NCBI RefSeq assembly: GCF_014641495.1
Contig: NZ_BMHV01000005.1
Location: forward strand, 142,041 to 206,040
DNA from: Terasakiella brassicae
GTDB taxonomy: Bacteria > Pseudomonadota > Alphaproteobacteria > Rhodospirillales > Terasakiellaceae
Length of the DNA: 64,000 nt
Direction of reading: 5' to 3'
How positions within the stretch are numbered: position 1 is the stretch's first letter; every line of letters begins with the position of its first letter. Shown one piece after another: positions 17,780 through 27,358 of this stretch. The notes under the pieces were generated by a model. That model had not been told where the DNA came from, made no database searches, and saw only the letters and a program-made list of their open reading frames with translations. The translations under genes were made by a program, and so were the position numbers.

Positions 17780-19558
17780 TTAGAATTGATCGTCGCTCAG
17801 TCCCCAAACGGCATCCGTGCCATCCAGAACGATACTGAGGCAGGCCTCAACCTGCGGTAAAATGTGAGTGATATAAAAATCAGCGCAGGCGACTTTCCCT
17901 TTGAGAAAATCCGTATTCGCATCACTTTGTCCCTGCTGCGCCATCGCAATAGAGGCCGCCTTCAACATCAGATAACCACCAATGGCGTATCCCCAGACAT
18001 CCAGATAAGCAACAGCGGTTGCCGCCACGTTTGCCGGGCCGGATTTGGCCCGTTTCAACATCAAATCCAAGGCCGCGTCACAATGATCCAGTGATTTTAA
18101 AACCTTGGCTTTCCCATCTTGCAAACGCCCGTCCTGATATCCGATGACATCTTCTTTCCATTGCGCGAGCAAACGGCGCGCGGTCGCACCTTCGTCACGC
18201 AATGTCTTGCGAAAAACAAAATCATTGGCTTGAATGGCCGTTGTGCCTTCGTAAATCGTAATGATACGGGCATCGCGGTAATATTGTGCTGCCCCGGTTT
18301 CTTCGATGAAGCCCAAACCGCCGTGAACTTGAAGACCAAGCGAGGTCATCTCCACCCCGCGTTCGGTACACCATGCTTTGATAATCGGTGTTAAAAATTC
18401 CGCATCCGCCTGTACAGACTGACGGCGCGTTTTATTGTCTTCATAATGCGCTAGATCAAGCTGTGCCCCGCCCCAATAGGTCAAGGCACGCATGGCTTGG
18501 GTCTGGCTTTTCATATGCATCAACAGACGCCGCACATCGGGATGTTTGATAATTGTATCACCGGGTTGTCCGTTAAACGGTACGCCTTGTATCCGTTCCT
18601 TGGCGTAAGCCACGGCCTTTTGATAGGCCCGTTCCGCCAAGGATACACCTTGCAAACCAACTTCAAAACGCGCACGGTTCATCATCACGAACATATATTC
18701 CAGCCCGCGATTTTCTTCGCCGATCAGATAACCAACCGCACCGTCTTCATCCCCATAAGACATAACGCATGTCGGGCTGGCATGAATCCCCAACTTATGT
18801 TCCAGCGAAATCGCCCGCAGATCATTGCGTGCCCCCAGACTACCGTCTGCATTCACCAGATATTTCGGGACGATAAACAGGGAAATCCCTTTGACCCCTT
18901 CCGGTGCGTCCGGTGTGCGTGCCAAAACAAGATGAACGATATTGTCTGAAAGTTCATGGTCCCCATAAGAAATAAAGATCTTCGAACCTGAAATCAGATA
19001 ATGATCACCATTTGGTACCGCCTTGGTTCGAACAGCGGCCAGATCCGAGCCAGCTTGCGGTTCGGTCAAGTTCATGGTGCCAGTCCATTCCCCGCTGATC
19101 AGCTTGGGAAGGTAGCGTTCTTTTAAGGCATCACTGGCATGGCGTAAAATCGCATCCCCGGCCCCTTGGTTCAACAAAGGCCAAAGGGAAAAGGCAAGGT
19201 TCGCACTTTGAAACATTTCAGCGACACTGCCTGCAACAACTTCGGGGAAGCCTTGCCCGCCATAAGCCGTTGAACTGCCCAGACCGACCCAGCCGCCTTG
19301 CGCCACCGCATCATAGGCCGCTTGCCAGCCCTCTGGCGTGACGACCTTGCCATCAATCAGTTTTGATCCTTGTTGGTCCCCGGTTTCATTTAAGGGGGCG
19401 AGAACCTGTTCCGCCAGTTTTGCGGCTTCTTCAGTAACGGCCTCGACCATATCCCAAGACAGGTCGTCATTACCGATTTTATCAAAAATTTGATCGTAGT
19501 TCGCCATATGTCGCACGACAAAACGAATGTCGTCCAACGGTGCTTTATAAGTCGTCAT
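17780..19558 (-). CDS. Acyl-CoA dehydrogenase, large DmdC/AidB-like type
   Basis: FAD-dependent acyl-CoA dehydrogenase of 592 residues, about 200 longer than the classical short- and medium-chain enzymes. It has the N-terminal helical domain, MNLTEPQAGSDLAAVRTKA in the substrate and FAD region, the QVHGGLGFIEETG segment, YRDARIITIYEGTT near the active site, and a C-terminal extension (about 470-590) as in 3-methylmercaptopropionyl-CoA dehydrogenase (DmdC) and related enzymes. The chain type of its substrate cannot be read from the sequence. The ATG at 19558 is preferred over an upstream in-frame start at 19576. It lies 21 bp after the acyl-CoA ligase stop. Confidence 0.92.
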   Translation of the reverse strand: MTTYKAPLDDIRFVVRHMANYDQIFDKIGNDDLSWDMVEAVTEEAAKLAEQVLAPLNETGDQQGSKLIDGKVVTPEGWQAAYDAVAQGGWVGLGSSTAYGGQGFPEVVAGSVAEMFQSANLAFSLWPLLNQGAGDAILRHASDALKERYLPKLISGEWTGTMNLTEPQAGSDLAAVRTKAVPNGDHYLISGSKIFISYGDHELSDNIVHLVLARTPDAPEGVKGISLFIVPKYLVNADGSLGARNDLRAISLEHKLGIHASPTCVMSYGDEDGAVGYLIGEENRGLEYMFVMMNRARFEVGLQGVSLAERAYQKAVAYAKERIQGVPFNGQPGDTIIKHPDVRRLLMHMKSQTQAMRALTYWGGAQLDLAHYEDNKTRRQSVQADAEFLTPIIKAWCTERGVEMTSLGLQVHGGLGFIEETGAAQYYRDARIITIYEGTTAIQANDFVFRKTLRDEGATARRLLAQWKEDVIGYQDGRLQDGKAKVLKSLDHCDAALDLMLKRAKSGPANVAATAVAYLDVWGYAIGGYLMLKAASIAMAQQGQSDANTDFLKGKVACADFYITHILPQVEACLSIVLDGTDAVWGLSDDQF

Positions 19559-19579
19559 TTCTCTATTCCTTGTCACAGA

Positions 19580-21391
19580 TCAGGCGTAAAGGGCCTCAAT
19601 TTCTGTTTCATATTTCTGCGTAATGCTTGCACGCTTGATCTTCATGGTTGCGGTGACTTCGCCATCGTCATGGTCCAGTTCTTTGGTCAGCAGGTGGAAT
19701 TTGCGGATATGGGCAACCGTTGCCATTTTCTCATTTTGAGTCTTAATCTCGTTTTCCACCAATTCCCGAACAGCGGGGTTTTCTGCCAAATTTTTGAAAT
19801 TTGTATAAGGAATTTGCTGGCTTTCCGCCCATTGACCAACCGTTTCAGGATCAATCTGGATCAAGGCAGAGACAAATTTGCGTTTTTCCCCAATCACAAT
19901 ACATTCCTTGATGTAAGGGCTGGCCTTCATTGTATTTTCAATTTCTGTGGGGCTGAGGTTTTTACCCCCGGCGGTGATCATAATATCTTTCAAACGATCA
20001 ACAATGCGCACATGCCCGTCTTCGATGCGCACCACATCCCCTGTGTGCAGCCAACCATCCACGATGGTCTGTTTGGTTGCTTCTTCATTTTTGTAATATC
20101 CGGCAAAAACCAAATCGGATTTCACCAGCAACTCGCCGGTTTCTTCATCTGCGCGTAGTTCGGCATTGAAAACACCGGGGCCAACTGTACCAAGCCGGAT
20201 ATCTTGCAGGGTTTGTGACGTAACCATCCCGGTGGTTTCCGTCTGTCCATACACTTCGATAAACGGCAAACCGATTGTGCGAAAGAAATTAAGGATAAAG
20301 GGCGAAACCGGGGCCGCACCACTCATCACCGTATGGGCGCGACGCAAACCGACAAAATTCTGTAACGCGCGAAAGAACAGCCAATAAGCCAACTGGAATT
20401 TCAATTTCTCGCCCAATGTGCGTTCATGGGCCGGTTTCAGATTAAACGGTTCACATATTTTCAGCATTTTTTGATAAAGGGCATAACGCCAGCCGCCAGC
20501 TTCCACCATTTTGATATGAATGGCAGATTGCAATTTTTCCCAAATGCGCGGCACACCCAAAAACAAATGCGGTGCCACTTCGCGTACATCTTGCTGCACG
20601 GTGCGAATAGATTCCCCAAAATTCACCTGATAAGCCCCGCAAATCGCGCCATATACGGTCAAAAGCTGTTCTGCCACATGGCACAAGGGTAAATAAGAAA
20701 GGTAGCGTTCGCCTTGTTTAACACCCAATGTTTCCAACACGGCATGGCCTTCTGCGCGCATGTTTTTATAAGACAGCATCGCGCCTTTGGGACGTCCGGT
20801 CGAACCGGATGTGTAAACCATCAAACCAATATCGGATAACGTCTGTTGTGCCAGCCCTTCTTCCAGTGCGCTTAAATGAGCCTCTGCCCGTTTGGCACCA
20901 GCTTGGACCACATCATCAAACAAAAGAACCTTATCTGCCGGATAACTACGAAAACCTTTATGTTCCAAAACGATGATCTTTTTCATTTTGGGCAGGCTGT
21001 CCCAGCTTTCCAAAATTTTATCTGTCTGTTCCTGATCTTCACAGACAATAACTTCCACATCCCCGTGTTCCAGAACGTAGGCGACCTCTTCGGCGGGGCT
21101 GGTCGGATAAACCCCGACTGAAATGGCCCCTAAAATATTCGCAGCCATTTGGGATGTCACCCATTCCCAGCGATTTTCCGATAAAATGCCGAGGTGACTG
21201 CCTTTGCACAGTCCCAGTTCTTGCAAACCCAGCGCAAAATGACAGCTGCGCATATAATAATCGTGCCACGTAATCGGTTGCCAGATACCATGATCTTTTT
21301 GACGCAAGGCAACCTCGTTGGGAATATCGCGGGCATGGGCCTGCAACATTTGCGGGATGGTCAATTCCGGTAAGGATATGTTTGCATTCAT
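19580..21391 (-). CDS. Long-chain acyl-CoA synthetase (AMP-forming)
   Basis: ANL-superfamily ligase of 603 residues that activates a carboxylic acid to its CoA thioester through an acyl-adenylate. The P-loop motif MVYTSGSTGRPKGAML, the EVYGQTETTGMV adenine motif and the GWLHTGDVVRIEDGHV hinge are intact. The length and the insert before the second motif fit the FadD15/long-chain group. The start at 21391 gives the usual N-terminus; the open frame continues upstream into the livF gene. The position between importer and acyl-CoA dehydrogenase genes suggests that it activates the imported acid. Confidence 0.92.
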   Translation of the reverse strand: MNANISLPELTIPQMLQAHARDIPNEVALRQKDHGIWQPITWHDYYMRSCHFALGLQELGLCKGSHLGILSENRWEWVTSQMAANILGAISVGVYPTSPAEEVAYVLEHGDVEVIVCEDQEQTDKILESWDSLPKMKKIIVLEHKGFRSYPADKVLLFDDVVQAGAKRAEAHLSALEEGLAQQTLSDIGLMVYTSGSTGRPKGAMLSYKNMRAEGHAVLETLGVKQGERYLSYLPLCHVAEQLLTVYGAICGAYQVNFGESIRTVQQDVREVAPHLFLGVPRIWEKLQSAIHIKMVEAGGWRYALYQKMLKICEPFNLKPAHERTLGEKLKFQLAYWLFFRALQNFVGLRRAHTVMSGAAPVSPFILNFFRTIGLPFIEVYGQTETTGMVTSQTLQDIRLGTVGPGVFNAELRADEETGELLVKSDLVFAGYYKNEEATKQTIVDGWLHTGDVVRIEDGHVRIVDRLKDIMITAGGKNLSPTEIENTMKASPYIKECIVIGEKRKFVSALIQIDPETVGQWAESQQIPYTNFKNLAENPAVRELVENEIKTQNEKMATVAHIRKFHLLTKELDHDDGEVTATMKIKRASITQKYETEIEALYA

Positions 21392-21419
21392 TCTTAAAAC
21401 GTCCCGTATTCTTTTTCTT

Positions 21420-22235
21420 TTAGGAAAGCCAGCGTTTGCGGCGTTTATAATGTTTGACGTCACGGAAGGATTTACTTTCGCCTTCACCGTGCCCGCCCAT
21501 GCCCAGATAGAATTCCTGAACGTCTGAATCGCTGGTCAGCACGTCTGTCGGACCATCCAGAACGATCTTGCCCGTTTCCATGATGTAGCCGTAGTCCGCA
21601 ACGGCAAAGGCCATTGCCGCATTTTGCTCCACCAACAGCATGGAGGTTCCCTGCTCGTTATTGATCCGCGCAATAATGGAGAAAATTTCTTCGGTAAACA
21701 GCGGAGACAAACCAAGGGACGGTTCATCCAGCAAGATGATTTTCGGATTGGCGATCAAGGCCCGCCCGATAGCCAGCATTTGTTGTTCCCCACCGGATAG
21801 ATAGCCTGCCAGACCGTCCCGGCGTTCATAAAGGCGGGGGAAATATTCATAGACCAGCTCAAAACGTTTTTTGGCCTTATTCAGATCATCGGCGTAAGTG
21901 GCGGCAGTCAGGTTTTCTTCAACGCTTAAATCTTCAAAAACACGACGACCTTCCATGACATGAAACAAACCACGGCGCACCAGACCATGTGGGCTATCTT
22001 CACGAACGGCCTTGCCATCAAACATGATCTCGCCGGATTTAACTTCGCCTTTTTCCAGTTCCAACAGTCGTGAAATGGCTTTTAAAGTCGTGGATTTCCC
22101 TGCCCCGTTTGAACCGAGGAGGGCGACAACCGCCCCCTTCGGCACAGACAGTGACAAGCCCCGCAACACCTGAACAGTGTTGTTGTAAACAACTTCGATG
22201 TTGCGGATATCCAAAATGGGTGACTCGCTTGTCAT
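21420..22235 (-). CDS. livF: Liv-type ABC transporter ATP-binding protein (LivF), cluster 1
   Basis: ATPase subunit of 271 residues of a branched-chain-amino-acid-type importer. It has Walker A GSNGAGKSTT, the ABC signature LSGGEQQMLAIGRAL and Walker B IILLDEPSLGLSP. The C-terminal 20 residues are basic and unusual for LivF. The ATG at 22235, after a weak AAGG, is preferred; the frame remains open further upstream into the binding-protein gene. With LivG, LivH, LivM and the binding protein it completes the importer. Its position next to the acyl-CoA ligase argues that the substrate is an acid rather than an amino acid (inference). Confidence 0.9.
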   Translation of the reverse strand: MTSESPILDIRNIEVVYNNTVQVLRGLSLSVPKGAVVALLGSNGAGKSTTLKAISRLLELEKGEVKSGEIMFDGKAVREDSPHGLVRRGLFHVMEGRRVFEDLSVEENLTAATYADDLNKAKKRFELVYEYFPRLYERRDGLAGYLSGGEQQMLAIGRALIANPKIILLDEPSLGLSPLFTEEIFSIIARINNEQGTSMLLVEQNAAMAFAVADYGYIMETGKIVLDGPTDVLTSDSDVQEFYLGMGGHGEGESKSFRDVKHYKRRKRWLS

Positions 22236-22245
22236 AAGTTTTTCC

Positions 22246-23421
22246 TTAGTCCAGATTGATCCAGTCGGAAGCTGCAACCATTTGTTTTTTCGCAGCATCG
22301 TACTGATAAACCCGACCAACCGGGACTGAGTTCCCTTTCACGGAAACAGGCACACCGATCACCCCGCCGGTATCAAAATCTTTAATGGCTTGCAGGCCGG
22401 CTTTCAGGTTCGCCCCGTTCAGTTCTTTGCCTGCTTTCACCGTATTGCGCGCCGCTTCCGCCATCATCATGGTGCTGAAGAAACCCTGCATATAGGCATT
22501 GCTTTGATAGGTATTACGCATGGAACGGATCTTATCCAGCATCGGTGCATTATCCGCCGTGGTGTAATAATAGTTATACGGCATCACGCCCATGAACCCA
22601 TCGGCAACATCACCCATTTTGCCAACCATTGAATTGTCCATAGACCAGAATGTACCCATGAATTTGGTCTTCAGGCCCATAGAACGTGCTTGTGTGATAA
22701 ATTCCGGGATCGGTGCCAAAACATAACCGTGGAAGATTACAAAATCAGGACGTGCACGGCGCATTTTTAAAACTTCGGTAGATACATCCACACCACCCGG
22801 TGCGGTGGAAATCACAAGGTTCATATCAAGGCCGAGTGCCTTGGCACTTGCTTTGGCCCCTTCAACCGGATCACGACCGAATTCTGTATCAGAATGTACA
22901 AACCCAACTTTCGCACCCGGTTTTTCCTTGGCGATATATTCCAGCAAAATACCAACCATGTCGGTATAGCTCGGCCCCGGAATAAAGATATTCGGGTATT
23001 TCTTCGGATCATCCAACTCAGATGCAAAGGATGCACCTGCCATCAACATTTTTCCAGAACGGTCCAGTTCCGGTGCGATGGTTTTGGAAAAAGCCGTTGA
23101 ATCCCCATAATAAAGGTTTACATCATGCTGGCTGGTAATTTTGTTAAAGGCCGCAACGGACGCATCCACCTTGTAAGCTGTATCTTCCGGTACATAGACC
23201 AGCTTGTGACCTTCAATACCGCCATTGTCGTTGGTGATTTTAACCGCATCCTGAATACCGGCATGAATACCAACACCGGCAAAGGCAAAGACACCTGTCA
23301 ACGGAATGGAACCGCCGAGAACGATATCCTTTTTATCAGCCGCATGTGCTGCACCAACCATCAGACCGGCACCCAGTGCAACGGCTGTGGCTCGTTTTGC
23401 TATCTTGTGAAAAATAGACAT
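22246..23421 (-). CDS. ABC transporter substrate-binding protein (LivJ/LivK family), cluster 1
   Basis: Periplasmic binding protein of 391 residues. The signal peptide is evident: a basic start (KIAKRA), a hydrophobic core and a GAAHA-A cleavage site near residue 27. The mature part begins IVLGGSIPLTG as in the Leu/Ile/Val-binding type I fold. Many members of this family bind aromatic acids, fatty acids or amides instead of amino acids. It lies 56 bp after the permease gene livM, and that gap holds only a weak imperfect repeat. It is the specificity determinant of the cluster 1 importer. Confidence 0.92.
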   Translation of the reverse strand: MSIFHKIAKRATAVALGAGLMVGAAHAADKKDIVLGGSIPLTGVFAFAGVGIHAGIQDAVKITNDNGGIEGHKLVYVPEDTAYKVDASVAAFNKITSQHDVNLYYGDSTAFSKTIAPELDRSGKMLMAGASFASELDDPKKYPNIFIPGPSYTDMVGILLEYIAKEKPGAKVGFVHSDTEFGRDPVEGAKASAKALGLDMNLVISTAPGGVDVSTEVLKMRRARPDFVIFHGYVLAPIPEFITQARSMGLKTKFMGTFWSMDNSMVGKMGDVADGFMGVMPYNYYYTTADNAPMLDKIRSMRNTYQSNAYMQGFFSTMMMAEAARNTVKAGKELNGANLKAGLQAIKDFDTGGVIGVPVSVKGNSVPVGRVYQYDAAKKQMVAASDWINLD

Positions 23422-23477
23422 TGATTACTCCCTGTTAGGATCGTGTTTAAGTTAAAATTTGACAGTTTTTTATTGTC

Positions 23478-24521
23478 TCAGGTCCGAAACGGCCAGAGAT
23501 GGAAGAACCGCCGGATATTGCGCCAAATTTCGGCCAAACCGTCCGGTTCAAAGATAAGGAAAAAGATGATCAGCCCGCCAAAAACGATGATCCGTACAGG
23601 TGACATCACCGCAACCGCATCCGGCCAAATCGGGGATAACACGCCCACCATCATTTTCAGAATTTCCGGCACCATCGTCATAAAGACTGCGCCCAAAATA
23701 CCGCCGAGGATTGAGCCCATGCCACCAACGATAATGGCCGCCAAAAAGAAGATCGACATCATCAAGGGAAAGCTTTCCGGCGTAATCACACGGAAGAAAT
23801 AAGCCCATAAGCCCCCGGCAACACCAGCGTAAAAAGACGAGATCGCAAAGCTCAACAACTTATAACGCAACAGACGGATACCCAAAACCTCGGCAGAAAT
23901 GTCCCGATCCCGAATGGCGATAAAGGCACGCCCGATGCGGGTGCGAAACAGGTTCGCCGCCCCAAACAACATGACAACGGTGATCGGCATGATGATCCAA
24001 TAAACCTGATTGGGCTGCACCAGTTCAAACCCGAAGATAGACGCAGGCGGCATGGTCAGACCGGACACACCGCCTGTTACGCTTGTCCAGTTTGCAAAAA
24101 CAAAATGCAAAATGACAGACGCAGCAATCGTTGCAATCGCCAGATATAAGCCCTTAACCCGCAAGCTCGGTAATCCAACGACGACACCAACCAAAGAGGC
24201 CGCTCCACCTGCAATCAGCAAGTTTAACAAAAACGGTGTCCCGGCGTTGATTTCAAGGATTGCGACCGTATAGGCGCCAACGCCCATAAAGGCAGCTTGG
24301 CCTAAACTCACCAGGCCAGTAAATCCGGTTAAAATGTTCAATCCGGTGGTGCTGACAATATTGATCAAAACCAGACAAACCAGATAACCGATATATTGTC
24401 CGCTGATAAACGGCAGAACCAACAAGGCTGCTGCCAAGGCTACCATCCATGCGCGCTGCACGTTCGTGTCGAACAGGGCTGCATCATGGAGATAATTTTC
24501 TTTTGCTGTACCAATACGCAT
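23478..24521 (-). CDS. livM: Liv-type ABC permease (LivM), cluster 1
   Basis: Inner-membrane permease subunit of 347 residues with about nine to ten TM helices. It has the family segments GLNILTGFTGLVSLGQAAFMGVGAY (positions about 65-90) and the EAA-like cytoplasmic loop ending in GRAFIAIRDRDISAEVLGI. A short C-terminal tail is rich in Arg. It follows livH with a 5-bp gap and pairs with it to form the channel. Confidence 0.92.
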   Translation of the reverse strand: MRIGTAKENYLHDAALFDTNVQRAWMVALAAALLVLPFISGQYIGYLVCLVLINIVSTTGLNILTGFTGLVSLGQAAFMGVGAYTVAILEINAGTPFLLNLLIAGGAASLVGVVVGLPSLRVKGLYLAIATIAASVILHFVFANWTSVTGGVSGLTMPPASIFGFELVQPNQVYWIIMPITVVMLFGAANLFRTRIGRAFIAIRDRDISAEVLGIRLLRYKLLSFAISSFYAGVAGGLWAYFFRVITPESFPLMMSIFFLAAIIVGGMGSILGGILGAVFMTMVPEILKMMVGVLSPIWPDAVAVMSPVRIIVFGGLIIFFLIFEPDGLAEIWRNIRRFFHLWPFRT

Positions 24522-24526
24522 ATCAC

Positions 24527-25405
24527 TTACAACCGTTCAATTTCATGTGTACCGAAAAGCCCATAAGGACGAACGACGAGAACCAGAACCAGCAGACAGA
24601 AGGTCGCCAGCATCTTGTATTCTCCACCCAAATAAGCCCCGGCGTAGGTTTCGATTATGCCGACCAAGACCCCGGCAATCAGGGCACCCAACAAGCTGTC
24701 CAAACCGCCGACAATCACGACGACCAGAACAGACAGGCCGTACACCCCCATGTTGGGTGAAATTCCGCCGATGGACCCGACCAGAATGCCTGCCCCGGCA
24801 GAAATCATCGCCGTAATGACCCAAACGCTGGAAAAAACCCCGGGAACGTTAATCCCCATTGAATAGGCCGCTGCTTGATCACCTGCTGTGGCGCGCAAGG
24901 CAACACCACCGCGCCATGTGCGAAAAACAATCAGGAACAGGCCCAGAACAACCGCTGCAATAGCAAAGGCATAACCAACTTTGGATGATAAATAAGCTTC
25001 CCCGATAAAGATCGGATCAGATGGCATAAATTCGACCAGACGCTGCGGGTTTGCCCCCCAGATAATCTCGACCAAACCCACCAGAACGCTGCCTAAACCG
25101 ATGGTGACCATAAAGATGGAAATTGCGCTTTCACCCAACATCGGGCGAATGATCAAACGTTCAATCACGCCACCCATCAGGCCTGTAACGAGAATAGCCA
25201 ACGGAATGGCCGCCCACATCGGCAAGGCTAGTCCCGCGCTGAACCCCATGAAAACATAAGCACCGAACATCAATATCTCGCCGATTGCCATATTGACAAC
25301 ACGGGTCGCCTTATAAATCAGAACAAGGGCCAAACCGGTCAGGGCATAAAGACCGCCACTGCCGACCCCGGCTAATCCGATTTCGCTGAAAAACAACCAA
25401 TCCAT
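24527..25405 (-). CDS. livH: Liv-type ABC permease (LivH), cluster 1
   Basis: Inner-membrane permease subunit of 292 residues. The N-terminus GLAGVGSGGLYALTGLALVLIY, the NMAIGEILMFGAY segment and the ALRATAGDQAAAYSMGINV coupling loop are those of the LivH family. The C-terminus runs LLVLVLVVRPYGLFG. It is 3 bp from livG upstream and 5 bp from livM downstream, so the transporter genes form one compact unit. Confidence 0.92.
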   Translation of the reverse strand: MDWLFFSEIGLAGVGSGGLYALTGLALVLIYKATRVVNMAIGEILMFGAYVFMGFSAGLALPMWAAIPLAILVTGLMGGVIERLIIRPMLGESAISIFMVTIGLGSVLVGLVEIIWGANPQRLVEFMPSDPIFIGEAYLSSKVGYAFAIAAVVLGLFLIVFRTWRGGVALRATAGDQAAAYSMGINVPGVFSSVWVITAMISAGAGILVGSIGGISPNMGVYGLSVLVVVIVGGLDSLLGALIAGVLVGIIETYAGAYLGGEYKMLATFCLLVLVLVVRPYGLFGTHEIERL

Positions 25406-25408
25406 AGC

Positions 25409-26269
25409 TTATTTTCCCTCCTTGAATTTTTTGCGAAGGGCCGCAACATCACCGGAACCCAAGTAAGCGGAAATCACATCGGGATGCGCCTGAACATCAC
25501 CGGGCAAACCTTCGGTAATGACTTTGCCAAAATTCAAACAGACCACATGATCAGACAGGTCCATGACCAGTCCCATGTCGTGTTCCACCATTAAAACCGT
25601 CACGCCCCATTCTTCTTTCACATCCAGAATGAAACGGGCCATATCTTCGGTTTCTTCGCGGTTCATGCCCGCGACAGGTTCATCCAGAAGCAGGATTTTC
25701 GGCTGCATGGCCAAGGCACGCGCCAGTTCCACCCGTTTTTGCAACCCATAAGACAGATTGGCAACGGATTGATTACGGATATGATCAATTTCCAAAAAAT
25801 CAATGATACGTTCTTCGATTTCACGGCGCAGTTCACATTCTTCACGCCGGGCGCGCCCAAAATAAAACAAGGCATCCAGAACATTGGTTTTCAAATGGGC
25901 GTGACGACCCAGTTTGATATTGTCTAAAACCGTCATCCCTTTAAACAGGGCAATATTTTGAAAGGTTCGCGCCATGCCGCGTTCAGCTCGCTCCGGCGCC
26001 GTGATTTTATTCACGTTCTCGCCTAAGAAACGCACATCGCCTTCACTCGGTTTATAAAAACCGGATATGGAATTAAACAAAGACGTCTTTCCCGCCCCGT
26101 TTGGCCCGATCACGGATGTAATCGATCCCTCTTTCACACTGAAAGACACGTTGGACAATGCTTTGACCCCGCCAAATGACAGGCTGACACGATCCACCGC
26201 CAATATTTCCTGATTTAAGAGCGGAGGTTCTATCGACCGCGCGCTCTGTGATACTTGCCTCATCTGCAT
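25409..26269 (-). CDS. livG: Liv-type ABC transporter ATP-binding protein (LivG), cluster 1
   Basis: ATPase subunit of 286 residues. It has Walker A GPNGAGKTSLF, the signature LSYGLQKRVELARAL (the atypical form usual in LivG), Walker B ILLLDEPVAGMN and the switch His in LMVEHDMG. About 20 extra N-terminal residues precede the domain. The gene begins 27 bp after the stop of the GntR-type regulator and heads the transporter genes. Confidence 0.92.
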   Translation of the reverse strand: MQMRQVSQSARSIEPPLLNQEILAVDRVSLSFGGVKALSNVSFSVKEGSITSVIGPNGAGKTSLFNSISGFYKPSEGDVRFLGENVNKITAPERAERGMARTFQNIALFKGMTVLDNIKLGRHAHLKTNVLDALFYFGRARREECELRREIEERIIDFLEIDHIRNQSVANLSYGLQKRVELARALAMQPKILLLDEPVAGMNREETEDMARFILDVKEEWGVTVLMVEHDMGLVMDLSDHVVCLNFGKVITEGLPGDVQAHPDVISAYLGSGDVAALRKKFKEGK

Positions 26270-26296
26270 TGCTTTCTTCTTTTTGAAGTTTCCCTG

Positions 26297-27040
26297 TTAA
26301 TGCTCTTTATCGATCCAGTATTTCGACGTCACCGGATCATCGAAATTGACACCCACGCCCAGCAGGCCTTTTTCAAAATCGAGAATATGTTTCTTCATCC
26401 AACTCAGCGCCTTATCCCGATCACCGGCTTCCAACGCCTCCAGTAAGATACGGTGCGCGTCATAAAGACGTTGCGCCCCGATCGGTGCCTTTTCAAAAAT
26501 CTGCTGAGTAGAAGCATAAATCAGCTGACCAACCGGTTCATAAGCCATAACCATCACCGCATTTTCCGTGGCACGCGCCAATGTGGTGTGAAATTCCATA
26601 TCCAGTCGCGCCAGCGTTTCCGGCTCCGTCATGGACATACGGGTCTGCGTCAAATTTTCACGCAGCGCGCTAAACAACACCGCGTTATCATGCTGCAAGG
26701 CATTTTCAATGGACGCCATTTCAACAAAGCTGAGATATTCCACAAGATCGCGGTAGGTCGCACGCTGCATCAAAAGGGTGCGCTTGATCTGTGCGCTCAT
26801 CAAATTGCTTTTGGGACGATCCACACTCAGCCTGCGCCCTTTTCGACGCGTCAACAAACCCAGATATTCCAGAACGCGCACCCCTTCGCGAATGGTGTTA
26901 CGGCTGACACCGAATTGTTTTTCCAATTCCGCTTCCGTACCAATTTGGTCGCCTTGGGAAAGCTCCCCGCGCATGATTTTCATTTCAATCGCTTCAACCA
27001 CCTGATTAAAGGCAGGTTGAAGGGACAATTTCTCAAACAT
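26297..27040 (-). CDS. GntR-family transcriptional regulator, FadR/FCD subfamily, cluster 1
   Basis: DNA-binding regulator of 247 residues. The winged helix spans about 10-75 (GTEAELEKQFGVSRNTIREGVRVLE) and the FCD ligand domain about 95-230, with the metal-binding Asp/His set expected in MEFHTTLARATENAVM and AHRILLEALEAGD. FCD regulators usually bind an acid or acyl-CoA and repress the operon that degrades it. This gene is first in the cluster 1 operon, behind a good AAGGGAGG ribosome-binding site. Its N-terminus closely resembles the product of 27359. The palindrome at 27091 is its likely operator. Confidence 0.92.
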   Translation of the reverse strand: MFEKLSLQPAFNQVVEAIEMKIMRGELSQGDQIGTEAELEKQFGVSRNTIREGVRVLEYLGLLTRRKGRRLSVDRPKSNLMSAQIKRTLLMQRATYRDLVEYLSFVEMASIENALQHDNAVLFSALRENLTQTRMSMTEPETLARLDMEFHTTLARATENAVMVMAYEPVGQLIYASTQQIFEKAPIGAQRLYDAHRILLEALEAGDRDKALSWMKKHILDFEKGLLGVGVNFDDPVTSKYWIDKEH

Positions 27041-27090
27041 CCAACAGCCTCCCTTATAATTATTGGTTTAAATGATCTTTGGATCTTCGC

Positions 27091-27103
27091 ATTGTCGGAC
27101 AAT
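27091..27103. promoter_or_regulatory. Palindromic operator candidate between the two GntR genes
   Basis: A perfect 13-bp inverted repeat, ATTGTC G GACAAT, lies 51 bp upstream of the cluster 1 regulator start. FCD-type GntR proteins bind short palindromes of this spacing. A weak minus-strand promoter (TTGGCG at 27125-27130, 17 bp, TCCTAT at 27102-27107) would place the site at the transcription start, suiting repression. The rest of the 318-bp interval 27041-27358 is AT-rich; I saw no second copy of the palindrome and no gene in it. Confidence 0.5.
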
Positions 27104-27358
27104 AGGACTTTATAAAATTATGTTCGCCAATCAAGCATTTTTTGAAATTTTATTATGTGCAGTGCAGCGATGCCTTATATCCCCTGCGTCAAGCACTACA
27201 CAGCCTGACACATTCAGTCGGTAAAGAATGAGAATGAAGAGCAAATGCATAAAAGATTCGAGGTAACAACCCTAATGACAAGTCCGCCTATCTCCACTAT
27301 ATTCGCGGGAATTAGCACGCCTTTGTTCAAAGGCTCAATCGGGACTCTCGTACTTCTT

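Noticed and set aside
19490..20158. Plus-strand frame of 222 codons opposite the acyl-CoA ligase and dehydrogenase genes
   Set aside because: It spans the junction of two well-supported genes on the other strand and its composition (His, Phe, Cys rich) is that of an antisense shadow.
23445..23477. Terminator between the cluster 1 binding protein and livM
   Set aside because: Only a 4-bp GACA / TGTC stem is available, too weak to call.
26453..27115. Plus-strand frame opposite the GntR regulator
   Set aside because: It is antisense to a gene with intact winged-helix and FCD domains and shows no motif of its own.
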